A stretch of DNA of 64,000 nt from Gilvirhabdus luticola. Its GTDB lineage: Bacteria > Bacteroidota > Bacteroidia > Flavobacteriales > Flavobacteriaceae. How positions within the stretch are numbered: position 1 is the stretch's first letter; every line of letters begins with the position of its first letter. Below, piece by piece: positions 26,984-35,637 of this stretch. Location of the stretch: the NCBI RefSeq assembly GCF_032583975.1, contig NZ_JAWHTF010000002.1; one strand, written 5' to 3'. The position numbers and the translations under genes are program-made. The notes under the pieces were generated by a model. It was not told the origin of the DNA and ran no database searches. It saw nothing but the letters and a program-made list of their open reading frames with translations.

Positions 26984-28267
26984 TTAATTGAGTTTTCTCC
27001 ATTCAAAACGTGGTCGAATAGACCCAGGTTCTCTACCCATATAGGTGCCAATCTCTCTTCCTGAATCTACAACGACAAAATTAAGAATATCCCGTTCAAT
27101 AAAAATGGCTCTTTTCTTATTCTCTACGATGAATAGTGATAAAAAATACTGTCCTGACTGTAAAAAAGACTCTGGAAAATAACAGGCCAATATATTTTGT
27201 CCATTAAGCAATTGATTATCTTCACCTATATTTGAAAATGAGAATAAGGGTTCGCCATTTTCATTAAATAAATGATACGTGATATGATACTTTTCAGGTT
27301 GTTCAGATTTAATTTCAAGATTGATGGTAAACTCAATAGGTTTGTTTTCAACGATTGGTGAACCAAGCTCACGATCTTTATTTTTTACAGAAATTTGATG
27401 TATTTTAAAAATTGAAGACTCAAACGATTCGCTTGCAAATGCTTTAGCAACAGTTGTTAAAGAGCCCTGTTTTAAATAATAATCAATGGCATGATCAGTA
27501 TCACCATTAAAAACAATATTACCATGTTCTAATACAATTGCTCGAGTGCATAAAGATTTTACCGATGCCATATTATGGCTTACAAATAAGACCGTACGGC
27601 CTTCGCCTTTACTAATATCTTGCATTTTCCCAATAGCCTTTTTTTGGAATTCTGCATCACCAACCGCTAACACTTCATCAATCACTAATATATCTGGTTC
27701 GAGAAAAGCGGCTACAGCAAAAGCCAAACGGACACGCATACCCGAACTATAACGTTTTACTGGCGTATCAATATAGAGTTTACACCCGCTGAAATCAATT
27801 ATTTCTGCTTCTTTAGACTTAATTTCTGATTTGGTCATTCCTAAAATGGCCCCATTTAGATAAATATTCTCAACTCCAGTAAGTTCTGGATGAAATCCGG
27901 TACCAACTTCTAACAAGGATGCAATGCGACCTTTAGTTTTTATAGTTCCAGTAGTTGGCATAGTAATTCGGGACAACAATTTTAACAAAGTGGATTTACC
28001 AGCACCATTTTTTCCAATAATTCCTAAAACCTCACCATTTTTGACTTCAATATTGATTTCTTTTAACGCCCATACATAATCAGCGTCTAAACTGGCAGTA
28101 CGATCATTGAGCACACCCACTTTTAGAAAAGGATCCTCTTTGCCTCGTATAGTATACCACCAACGTTTTAAATCATCACTTAAAGTGCCAGTTCCTACAA
28201 GTCCTAATCGGTATTGTTTAGAAACATCTTCTATTTTTAATATGATATGGTGATCTGGTTTCAACAT
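26984..28267 (-). CDS. wzt: Polysaccharide ABC transporter ATP-binding protein with C-terminal Wzt-like domain
   Basis: From ATG at 28267 the protein has 427 residues; this start lies 1 bp after the permease stop, whereas a longer frame to 28324 runs into the permease gene. Walker A GKNGAGKS is at 85-92, signature YSSGMR at 173-178 and Walker B DILVIDEVLAVGD at 192-204. These are the forms seen in KpsT/Wzt. About 150 residues after the ATPase domain form a beta-rich domain like Wzt_C, which in E. coli O8/O9a binds the modified non-reducing end of the finished O-polysaccharide. Methyl, acyl or sulfate groups added by this operon could be the recognised mark. It works with the wzm gene. Confidence 0.9.
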   Translation of the reverse strand: MLKPDHHIILKIEDVSKQYRLGLVGTGTLSDDLKRWWYTIRGKEDPFLKVGVLNDRTASLDADYVWALKEINIEVKNGEVLGIIGKNGAGKSTLLKLLSRITMPTTGTIKTKGRIASLLEVGTGFHPELTGVENIYLNGAILGMTKSEIKSKEAEIIDFSGCKLYIDTPVKRYSSGMRVRLAFAVAAFLEPDILVIDEVLAVGDAEFQKKAIGKMQDISKGEGRTVLFVSHNMASVKSLCTRAIVLEHGNIVFNGDTDHAIDYYLKQGSLTTVAKAFASESFESSIFKIHQISVKNKDRELGSPIVENKPIEFTINLEIKSEQPEKYHITYHLFNENGEPLFSFSNIGEDNQLLNGQNILACYFPESFLQSGQYFLSLFIVENKKRAIFIERDILNFVVVDSGREIGTYMGREPGSIRPRFEWRKLN

Positions 28268-28268
28268 A

Positions 28269-29132
28269 TTAAATAGTATCAATAAAGCTTTTTTCGGTTT
28301 TATTAAAAATCGCAATGCCAACAATCATTATTAAAAGTGTTGCTAGTGTTGTAAAAAGTAACCCTTTTACAGAAAAATCTCCCGAACTTAACAACATATA
28401 TCGAGCAGACTCAATGATATACGCCATCGGATTATATTCAACCAACCACGCAAAACGTGGTAATTTTTCTCGCATCAGACCTAATGGATACATAACAGCC
28501 GAAGTATACATAAGCAGTTGCACACCAAAATTGAGCAAGTACTTCAAATCACGATATTTTGTAACCATGGAAGATATGATCATTCCTAATCCTAAACCCA
28601 ATAGTCCCATCAAAATGATGAGTGCCGGGAACAATATGATAGTGGAATTAATTTTTACTGCGGCACCGCTACTGACATAATACCAATAGAAGCCTATAAA
28701 AATGACTAACTGTATGGCAAATTTAACTAAATTGGAAATAACGACTGATAAAGGGGAAATAATTCTGGGGAAATAAACCTTGCTAAAAATACCTGCATTA
28801 CTACCAAAGGTGTTGGAAGTAGAGGTCAAACAGCTTCTAAAATAGTTCCAGATTGAAATACCAGCCAAATTAAATAGAAATGGAGGCACACTTCCTGTTT
28901 CAATATTGGCAACCTTATTAAAAATAATGGTAAATGTCAAGGCCGTAAATAAGGGCTGTATTAAATACCATAAAGGTCCTAAAATAGTTTGTTTATAAAC
29001 AGTAACAATATCTCGTTTCACAAATAACATGAGTAAATCGCGATATTGCCAAATCTCCTTAAAATTAAAAACAATAAGCTTGCGTTTGGATGAAATGGTA
29101 TAAAGCCACTCCTCGTCCTTTAAAGTGTTCAA
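28269..29132 (-). CDS. wzm: Polysaccharide ABC-2 type permease
   Basis: The protein has 287 residues with about six membrane segments and the ABC-2 permease layout of Wzm/KpsM. The cytosolic N-terminal KRDIVTVYKQTILGPLWYLI segment is diagnostic, and ends with a coupling helix MVTKYRDLKYLLNFGVQ. It forms the channel with the wzt ATPase for export of lipid-linked glycan through the inner membrane. It follows the STELLO-type gene by 83 bp. No Wzx flippase or Wzy polymerase was seen in the window, so export is likely ABC-dependent. Confidence 0.92.
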   Translation of the reverse strand: MNTLKDEEWLYTISSKRKLIVFNFKEIWQYRDLLMLFVKRDIVTVYKQTILGPLWYLIQPLFTALTFTIIFNKVANIETGSVPPFLFNLAGISIWNYFRSCLTSTSNTFGSNAGIFSKVYFPRIISPLSVVISNLVKFAIQLVIFIGFYWYYVSSGAAVKINSTIILFPALIILMGLLGLGLGMIISSMVTKYRDLKYLLNFGVQLLMYTSAVMYPLGLMREKLPRFAWLVEYNPMAYIIESARYMLLSSGDFSVKGLLFTTLATLLIMIVGIAIFNKTEKSFIDTI

Positions 29133-29215
29133 ATCATCGGGGTTTCAATTCAAATGCTAATATAATAATTTTATCCCATCAGAGTGGTGGAAATAATATA
29201 TTAAACGAAGCTGAT

Positions 29216-30226
29216 TTATTCAAAGTCGTTAATATGCATAACATCGTGAATCCAGCATTCAAGTAAATTCATTTCAGAGGCATCAATAAGTTCCAAATCG
29301 ATAAATTTTTGATAGCATATTATCATATTAGTAGCAATGTTTTCAATGCCTTCTTTTAAATCTAAATCTCTCAAGCTTTCATAGATGCGTTGAGCATTCG
29401 CATATCCTGAAATTTCATCATTAAAATCATTTAAAAGATTATGATCATTTCGGTCTTGCCAAACAGTACTTCCATGAAATAAAACAGACCAACCACAAGT
29501 CCATGCAATGCGTTGAGCAATATAGGATCTCCAGATGTCTGTCATTCTAAAACTACAATAGGATGGTAAATATAAAAGTAGAAAGGCTTCTTTAAACCAA
29601 GTGGTATTCTGACTATTAAATGGACAAAATGCATTAAGACCTAAACCAAGATTATCCGATTTCATAAATTTTATGGGCAACGGTTGAGTAAATCTATATA
29701 TGGCATCTACATCTGGATTTTCATCAGCCAATCCTTGCTGTATTGGGCTATTCAAAGTAATTTTATCATTGAGTTCAGGAAATTCATCCTTAATTCTTTC
29801 AAGGGCAAATCCTCTTGGCCAAATATGAGCATCCGTAAAATGCTTATACGCATTCACCCATCCTTTTTCAGTTAATAAATGTGCCTTAACTTGTTTTTTC
29901 CTAATATCCCAAAAGCTCTCAAACGGAAAGTTATCATCATCTGTTTCAATGATAATTTCAGCACCTTGTTGCATAGCCAATAAATAACCCAAATTTTTAC
30001 GTGCATAATGCTTAAATGGTAATGCTTCGTTCAGTTTAAAGGGCAAAAGTTCTTGACGCTTTATGGAATAATAATCACAACCTGATAATTTAAATTCTTT
30101 TGGGCTTTTGGTATCTCCAATGACAATAAACGAAACATTGTTTTCAACAGATTCTTTGGCATATTGTATAAGAACTGGATGATTCTGTTTCGCAATTGAG
30201 GTAATAATTAAAAAAGTGTTCTTCAT
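29216..30226 (-). CDS. STELLO-type glycosyltransferase
   Basis: The protein has 336 residues. It begins FLIITSIAKQNHPVLIQYA with VIGDTKSPKEF, and has the acidic motif IIIETDDDNFPFESFW near 94-109. This matches the STELLO family (DUF288), best known from plant Golgi proteins of cellulose synthesis and from nematodes; bacterial members occur in glycan clusters. The DDDN motif is the likely metal/nucleotide site. It lies 38 bp after the DPM1-like GT2, near the operon promoter. Its product linkage is not known. Confidence 0.72.
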   Translation of the reverse strand: MKNTFLIITSIAKQNHPVLIQYAKESVENNVSFIVIGDTKSPKEFKLSGCDYYSIKRQELLPFKLNEALPFKHYARKNLGYLLAMQQGAEIIIETDDDNFPFESFWDIRKKQVKAHLLTEKGWVNAYKHFTDAHIWPRGFALERIKDEFPELNDKITLNSPIQQGLADENPDVDAIYRFTQPLPIKFMKSDNLGLGLNAFCPFNSQNTTWFKEAFLLLYLPSYCSFRMTDIWRSYIAQRIAWTCGWSVLFHGSTVWQDRNDHNLLNDFNDEISGYANAQRIYESLRDLDLKEGIENIATNMIICYQKFIDLELIDASEMNLLECWIHDVMHINDFE

Positions 30227-30264
30227 TAATGATTTAGATTTTAATGTGATAGAAAATACATTTC

Positions 30265-30996
30265 CTATCCAATGGCTATTGCATTAAACTTAATCCGTTT
30301 CAAAAAATAAAAAAACAGAACATGCAATGAATTATGAATTGCCCTTTTTGAGACACTAGGTGATGGTGCTCTATAATGAATTGGAATTTCAGCATAACGC
30401 GTTTTACGCAGCAGATAACGCAATTCTGTTTGATAAAAATGCGCTTTTGATAACAAATCATATTCTAGAAACCTACTAACAATATCCGCATGAAATCCCT
30501 GAAATCCAGAGGTCATATCATACATGTTTGTTCCCAATAATACATTAGATAAAATTGTTCCTACCTTTGAAAGAAATGATCGCTTCCATGTTGACTCAAA
30601 TATAGATCCGCCATTAATAAAACGACTTCCAAATGCACATTCATTGCCTTCATTAAGAACTCTTAAAAACATGGGCAAAGCCCTTGGGTCATGTGATAGT
30701 CCTGCATCCATTTCTATAATAAACTGGTGATTATTTGATAAAGCTTCTTTATAACCTCTCATATAAGCATCGACCACATTGTTGTTTTCAGGTGCCCAAA
30801 TAGTTGTAAATCGCTGATCCTTCGAAGATAAATCCTGACATAATTCTAAAGTATTGTCTTTTGAAATAGTGTCAATAATAAAATAAATGCAGCCACATTT
30901 TAATTTATTTAAGACCGCTTTCAAAGAACTCACAAATGGTTCGAAATCATTGGACTCGTTTGCCATAGGAATGATGACTGCAAAATCAAATTTCAT
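30265..30996 (-). CDS. DPM1/GtrB-like GT2 (polyprenyl-phosphate sugar synthase type)
   Basis: The protein has 243 residues. The core is FAVIIPMANESNDFEPFV, FIIDTISKDNTLELC and the acidic motif FIIEMDAGLSHDPRALP. FGSRFINGGSI and TSGFQGFHADI complete the pattern of dolichol-phosphate mannose synthase relatives. No C-terminal membrane helices are present, as in the DPM1 short form. It is the first gene of the minus-strand glycan operon, with a plausible promoter 48-79 bp upstream. It would make a polyprenyl-phosphate sugar, which GT-C transferases such as the divergent neighbours at 31301 and 32925 could use. Confidence 0.85.
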   Translation of the reverse strand: MKFDFAVIIPMANESNDFEPFVSSLKAVLNKLKCGCIYFIIDTISKDNTLELCQDLSSKDQRFTTIWAPENNNVVDAYMRGYKEALSNNHQFIIEMDAGLSHDPRALPMFLRVLNEGNECAFGSRFINGGSIFESTWKRSFLSKVGTILSNVLLGTNMYDMTSGFQGFHADIVSRFLEYDLLSKAHFYQTELRYLLRKTRYAEIPIHYRAPSPSVSKRAIHNSLHVLFFYFLKRIKFNAIAIG

Positions 30997-31300
30997 AATG
31001 AATTGGGAATAAAGAAGGTGTAAATTTGTTATATTAATTCGCGTAAATATATTATAATTAATTCACTTCGAACAATTCTAACTTTATTTTAATTATGAGA
31101 CAATGTCGTCATTTATCAATTAAAATCACTGAAAAAAAATGTATTTTTAGAACCTAATCATTTTTACTTAAAATAAATATGGACTAATCACAAACTAATG
31201 AATTCACTACCAGAAGAAAAAATGTAAATAATGAAGTTCAGTAGAAGAATAAGATTGATAATTAAAAATATTCTCGATTTCCAATTTAAAAAGGGAATTT
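30997..31300. other. Divergent intergenic region between glycan operon and GT-C genes
   Basis: The 304 bp are strongly AT-rich. The left part holds a plausible minus-strand promoter (31044-31075). The right part holds a 25-codon reading frame (31231-31308) that overlaps the start of the next gene. No clear TAnnTTTG box is seen for the plus strand; TATTTTTA around 31142 is the nearest. Confidence 0.6.
31044..31075 (-). promoter_or_regulatory. Candidate promoter of the 31-kb glycan operon
   Basis: On the minus strand a TTG (complement of CAA at 31073-31075) is followed after 21 bp by TATATTTA (31051-31044). This is one base off the Bacteroidota -7 consensus TAnnTTTG with correct spacing to a -33 TTG. 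Transcription would start about 40 bp before the DPM1-like gene. By-eye call. Confidence 0.35.
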
Positions 31301-31308
31301 ATGAATAA
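31231..31308 (+). CDS. Possible 25-aa leader peptide
   Basis: An ATG-initiated frame of 25 codons encodes a very basic peptide (starting MKFSRRIRLIIKNILDF) and ends 8 bp inside the following GT-C gene. The overlap could couple translation. It could as well be chance in AT-rich DNA or the remnant of a lost gene. No homologue is recognised. Confidence 0.2.
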   Translation: MKFSRRIRLIIKNILDFQFKKGIYE

Positions 31309-32896
31309 AAAAGTATTGGTGTTTAGGAAACCAATAATTATCTTAATAATTGGAATTTTTATTGGTGTTTTTTTACTAAAATGGCAAGCTAGTGTTATAC
31401 CGGTAATTTCGTATGCTGATGGTGTTTCATATATAAGTGCTGCAGGAAATCAAGGATATTACGAGCATAATACACTTACTGGCACATGGGTTCATGCATC
31501 ACAATGGAAAGAATTCTGGAAAGAATCGTCATTTTTTCAATTTGACAAAATTCGATATGATATTGCACATTATGATATTCACCCACCACTATATTTCTGG
31601 ATTCTTCATATATGGAGTTATATAGTAGGTATAGATTTAAGCACTGGACCGATTTTAAATATATTTTTCCATGTATTAACTTCAATCTTAATATTTATTA
31701 TTTGTCGAAGATTACAATGTTCTTATCTAATCGCAGTTGCAGCAGGATTACTTTGGTTACTTAATGGGTCTATTGTTAGTGCTGCACAAGAAACAAGGCA
31801 ATACAGTTTATTAGCACTATGTTCTGTACTTTATCTATGGTGCTTACTGGCCTATTTACAAAAAAAATCAGTTCGAACTTTAATTTATCTCACAATAGCG
31901 GCAGTTTTAGGAATGCTCACCCACTATCATTTTGGGTTATTAGTAAGTACGTCAGTAATGTATGTAGCAATATATATGATTTCAAAAAAAAACTGGGTGC
32001 ATTTATTTAGGTTTGTTGTGGCATTAGGTATTGCAGCACTTATTTTTTTTATGATCCATCCTGAATTTTATGTATCCTTTGAAAGACAGGTGTTTCAGGC
32101 ACAAGCTTTTTCTGTTGAAAATATGATACCTAGAGCTATAAATTGTAGAAATACCATCATTGAATTATTTAAACCCAAGATTCCTATCGGCTGGTTACAA
32201 AAATTAGCATTATTTATAGCTTTTACAGGAAGTGTCATATTGGGTATCAAATACACCAAAAAGCAAAAAAATAAAGTCAATTCATTAAAACATTTTTTTA
32301 GAACGCATAAAGGGTTACCCATTTTCGCGGTATTAATCATTACAAGCATAAGTTTTGCGCTTTATATTTTCCAGTATAGTCCATTACATGCAATGAATGT
32401 AAAATACATGATGCTTGTAGTCCCAATCTATTTCATTCTAATTGGTCAATTTTTCCACCTGGTAATACCTCAAAAACTAATGGCATATATGTTTATACCA
32501 ATAATAATTTTTCAAACCATTGATACCTCAATTAATATTAAAAGATATGAAATAAATTCCAAAAAACTAGAGAAAGCCATATCTGAAAATATTGCAACAG
32601 GAACTCCTATTATTCTTGATTCTTCAGGAAGAGGAGTTTTGCCACGTATATTGTGGCATGTAGATGACAATACAAATGTTTATGCAACAACCCAAAGTAA
32701 TTTAATATCAGAATTTCCCGAATTAAAAACATATTCTCACATCTTATATGTGAGCAACCTTGAATATCATGGGAATAATTTAGAGAATCAAATGGCAATA
32801 TTGGAAAAATTTGATAAACAAGGATATAAATTAAAGGGGGAAATAACGAATCTAGTAAATTCTAAAATTTTTCTTCTAATAAAAACGGATAAATGA
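31301..32896 (+). CDS. GT-C fold integral membrane glycosyltransferase (PMT/ArnT-like)
   Basis: The protein has 531 residues with about ten membrane segments. After the first helix the external loop has ISYADGVSYISAAGN, with an acidic residue (D40) at the GT-C catalytic position. HPPLYFWILHIW (about 94-105) matches the HPPL motif of GT39/PMT and ArnT-like enzymes. ETRQYSLLALCSVLY fits the ExRxY helix of the same group. It uses a polyprenyl-phosphate sugar on the periplasmic side. It lies back to back with the DPM1-like gene, a likely donor supplier, and 28 bp before a second multi-pass protein. Confidence 0.8.
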   Translation: MNKKVLVFRKPIIILIIGIFIGVFLLKWQASVIPVISYADGVSYISAAGNQGYYEHNTLTGTWVHASQWKEFWKESSFFQFDKIRYDIAHYDIHPPLYFWILHIWSYIVGIDLSTGPILNIFFHVLTSILIFIICRRLQCSYLIAVAAGLLWLLNGSIVSAAQETRQYSLLALCSVLYLWCLLAYLQKKSVRTLIYLTIAAVLGMLTHYHFGLLVSTSVMYVAIYMISKKNWVHLFRFVVALGIAALIFFMIHPEFYVSFERQVFQAQAFSVENMIPRAINCRNTIIELFKPKIPIGWLQKLALFIAFTGSVILGIKYTKKQKNKVNSLKHFFRTHKGLPIFAVLIITSISFALYIFQYSPLHAMNVKYMMLVVPIYFILIGQFFHLVIPQKLMAYMFIPIIIFQTIDTSINIKRYEINSKKLEKAISENIATGTPIILDSSGRGVLPRILWHVDDNTNVYATTQSNLISEFPELKTYSHILYVSNLEYHGNNLENQMAILEKFDKQGYKLKGEITNLVNSKIFLLIKTDK

Positions 32897-32924
32897 TTTT
32901 TAAAATAGTAAAACCAAAGATAAA

Positions 32925-34370
32925 ATGATACTAAATAATAATTATAAAAATCATTATTTGTGGTTTTCATTTGTAGCACTTGTAGTGGTTTTACTACAAA
33001 GCAAACTAGGCATAAGATATAGTTATGATAGTAATTGGTATATCATTTTTGCAAACAGAATCAGCGAAAATTTAGATTTTACGCATCAACCTGTATATGC
33101 TCCACTTTATAGTTGGTCTCTAGGGTTTCTCAATCTAATTGGATTAAGTACTATATTAAGTATTTTGGTCTATTGGTGGGTATCCTATTTTTTTATTTTA
33201 ATTGGATTTTATTTATTATTAAAAAATATTGGCTTTTCAGTATTAGGTCTTTTCGTAGTCCTTAGTAATTTGACTGTCTCGAGTTTATTTCGATTTGTTT
33301 GGACAGAACTTGGTTATAGTGTACTCTTAATATTCTCTGTACTATCCCTTTATAAACTAATTAATTCCAGTAATAAGAATTATAAAGTTTTATTTCTTCT
33401 ATCAATTTCACTTTTACCTTTACAAAGGTATATTGGCGGATTTATAAGTGTTTATTTAGGTTTAATTTATCTTTTTTTTAATAATAAAAATATTCTTAAA
33501 AAAAGTTTTGAGTTATTTTTAGCGACAATTCCAATTTCCACAGTTGTTATTTGGAACTTATTTGTTTCAGGGTTTATTTCTGGCAAAAGAAAAAGTGCAA
33601 CTAGTTCTTTGATAGATAATTTAAAACAAACTTTAAATGTTTTATATCACAACTTCAGTCCAGAATGGCTTATTTTTATTTTTATCTGCTTTGTTATAAT
33701 TATTTTGATTACTAAAAAAAAGAAGATATCTCCAATTTTGTTTTTTATATTCTTCACTCCAATTATTCAAGTATGCGCACAAATTTATAGTAATTCAACA
33801 TATTCCATAGATGCAATTCAACCAAGATATTTTATTGTAATTACTCCTTTGATTGTGCTTTTATTGATGCTTTTTCTAAACGAAATATTCAAAAAGAAAC
33901 ATGCTTACTTTCAATATTATTCTTTCCTCTTATTTTTTATTCTCGTTTCATGTAATTTATTTACAATAAACAAAAGACATCATTCAGTAAATAGTAATAA
34001 TGAAGTTTCCTACAAAGAAATAAAAAGATATATAAACACAATTCCAGAAGATTCAAAAATTGGAGTATTTGCAAAAAATACAATATGCCGTCAAGCAGAA
34101 TTAATTTTAACTTCAAAAATTATCCCTATCACTCATTGTCAAAATTATAAGATTAATGGCGACTATATAACAGAAGACCTAATATACACACCTACATGCA
34201 ATAATTTAAAAGGTCATGTTTATGTTCCAATTAATTATGATTCTAAAATTAAACCCAATTATATAATCATAGATAAAATAGGGTTAAGTCATGACTGGAA
34301 AATGTATTTTAAAAATTACAACATAGTAGACCTAGGTTCTTTTTTTGGATTGATTAAATCAAATTTATAG
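32925..34370 (+). CDS. Multi-pass membrane protein, probable GT-C glycosyltransferase
   Basis: The protein has 481 residues with about ten membrane segments and a soluble C-terminal end of about 110 residues. The first loop has GIRYSYDSNWYIIFANRI with a candidate catalytic Asp. The segment QPVYAPLYSWSLGF resembles the HxPLY motif of GT-C proteins. No family can be named with confidence; O-antigen ligase/polymerase-like proteins are an alternative. It follows the PMT-like gene in the same direction and is probably co-transcribed. AT content is high by eye, like the glycan operon. Confidence 0.6.
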   Translation: MILNNNYKNHYLWFSFVALVVVLLQSKLGIRYSYDSNWYIIFANRISENLDFTHQPVYAPLYSWSLGFLNLIGLSTILSILVYWWVSYFFILIGFYLLLKNIGFSVLGLFVVLSNLTVSSLFRFVWTELGYSVLLIFSVLSLYKLINSSNKNYKVLFLLSISLLPLQRYIGGFISVYLGLIYLFFNNKNILKKSFELFLATIPISTVVIWNLFVSGFISGKRKSATSSLIDNLKQTLNVLYHNFSPEWLIFIFICFVIIILITKKKKISPILFFIFFTPIIQVCAQIYSNSTYSIDAIQPRYFIVITPLIVLLLMLFLNEIFKKKHAYFQYYSFLLFFILVSCNLFTINKRHHSVNSNNEVSYKEIKRYINTIPEDSKIGVFAKNTICRQAELILTSKIIPITHCQNYKINGDYITEDLIYTPTCNNLKGHVYVPINYDSKIKPNYIIIDKIGLSHDWKMYFKNYNIVDLGSFFGLIKSNL

Positions 34371-34523
34371 GTTATAAAAAATTTTAGATGTTGAATAACA
34401 AAAAAGATAATTCAAGATTTTAGTCAGAATTGGTATACTTGTTATAGTATAATAAAGGCTATCTCAAGGTTAACTATATTATAAAGTAAAACCAAAAAAA
34501 ATCAATCATTCCTATTAAAATGA

Positions 34524-34733
34524 TTAAATTTTATTTATCATTTTAAAAACATCATCATAAGGCAAGCCTATATAATCACAAAACTCTTTAATGGTGACAA
34601 GCTGATGCTTTTCTTTTTGGTGTAACAATTTAATGTCTCGTATAATTTCACGAGCACAGCGTGGACTCTTTCCAGTGATCCATTCAATATCTTTCGGATT
34701 AATACATAAACGCCTCAAAATCATATCAATCAA
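34524..34733 (-). CDS. Small conserved putative DNA-binding protein
   Basis: The protein has 69 residues. The first half, ITGKSPRCAREIIRDIK, looks like a helix-turn-helix with an Arg-rich recognition helix. The second half, VTIKEFCDYIGLPYDDVFKM, forms another helical pair. Similar small proteins recur in flavobacterial genomes; their role is not known to me. It is a lone minus-strand gene convergent with the preceding membrane protein gene and next to the iteron-bearing gap. It may control its surroundings, but this is a guess. Confidence 0.6.
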   Translation of the reverse strand: MIDMILRRLCINPKDIEWITGKSPRCAREIIRDIKLLHQKEKHQLVTIKEFCDYIGLPYDDVFKMINKI

Positions 34734-35272
34734 TTTAACTCATCTTAAAAAATAAATTGACAACACTTAATCAATAAATGCTTATATGTGATTTCTAAAT
34801 TTGATCCTATAGGCACTATTACTAGTGAGATAGAATTTGGAGCAATTTTATAATTTTGTCACATAATTTTACTTTTTTATTTCAATGGTAAATTATGACG
34901 GAAAATTAAAAATTCGATACAATAATAAATTCATAAAATCAACTTTTTTCGATGAATTACATTTTTTGTGTAATATTTTTCTTAATTATATAGTATTTAA
35001 TCGATGTTTTTTATTTTATAATCGATTAATAATAAATCTGTGAAAAACTAATAATGTAATTGAACCATGAATATGCAGTCAATTTATTATAATACTTTAA
35101 TACAATAATTAAATAAACTGCTTAAACAATATATTCTAACACATCAACAGACAAAATTTATTCTGAATTTAAATGACAAATAGATAACAGTAAAATATGT
35201 TCTACTTGTAGGAACCATAATAGATTAACAAATCTATTGTCTTGGATTTACTCAAGACACCCTAAAAATACC

Positions 35273-35327
35273 TATAGATAAAGTATAGATCAAGTATGGC
35301 TAATGTATAGATAGTGTATGGTATAAG
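35273..35327 (+). repeat. Five tandem 11-bp iterons, consensus TATRGNTANNG-like
   Basis: Units start at 35273, 35284, 35295, 35306 and 35317: TATAGATAAAG, TATAGATCAAG, TATGGCTAATG, TATAGATAGTG, TATGGTATAAG. TAT and the G residues at positions 5 and 11 are invariant. The 11-bp period is about one helical turn, so a protein binding each unit would sit on one DNA face. This is typical of operator or replication iterons. Confidence 0.75.
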
Positions 35328-35552
35328 CAAATAAACAAAAACAGCAAAAACAGCAAAAAACAACAAAACTAAATCCATACCATCAAAAACGAACATAAGA
35401 CACAAAAGTAGATGATGACTTCAGTAAAGGATTAAAATATTACTATATCTGTGAATTAAGCAAAAGTAGAATATTCCGGATAAATCAACAAACACCCGCT
35501 CAATTTATGATTTAAGTTGCAATAGCTATCAGTGTTTTGGCAATAAACTATC

Positions 35553-35572
35553 GTTGTAGAGGCCTATACAAC
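35553..35572. promoter_or_regulatory. 20-bp near-perfect palindrome, possible operator
   Basis: GTTGTAGAGGCCTATACAAC is a palindrome except for one symmetric mismatch pair (positions 7 and 14). It is centred on AGGCCT and lies 66 bp before the ATG of the conserved 249-aa gene. A dimeric regulator could bind here. Confidence 0.45.
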
Positions 35573-35637
35573 AAGTAATAAATGAACTTCAACACCATAG
35601 CAACAAATGAATGTTTAATACTTTAAATTCCATAAAA

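Larger units (their letters stand above)
34734..35637. other. 0.9-kb non-coding stretch with iterons and palindromes
   Basis: No convincing gene is seen on either strand. The stretch contains short perfect inverted repeats (TAGATT-AATCTA at 35221-35236; TGTCTTG-CAAGACA at 35238-35259), five 11-bp iterons (35273-35327), an A-rich run with AACAGC repeats (about 35335-35366) and a 20-bp near-palindrome (35553-35572) 66 bp before the next gene. It is unusually long for this compact genome segment and looks regulatory. Confidence 0.65.

Noticed and set aside
26817..27002. Open frame of 61 codons overlapping wzt and the DegT gene
   Set aside because: Out of frame with both confirmed genes; no recognised motif.
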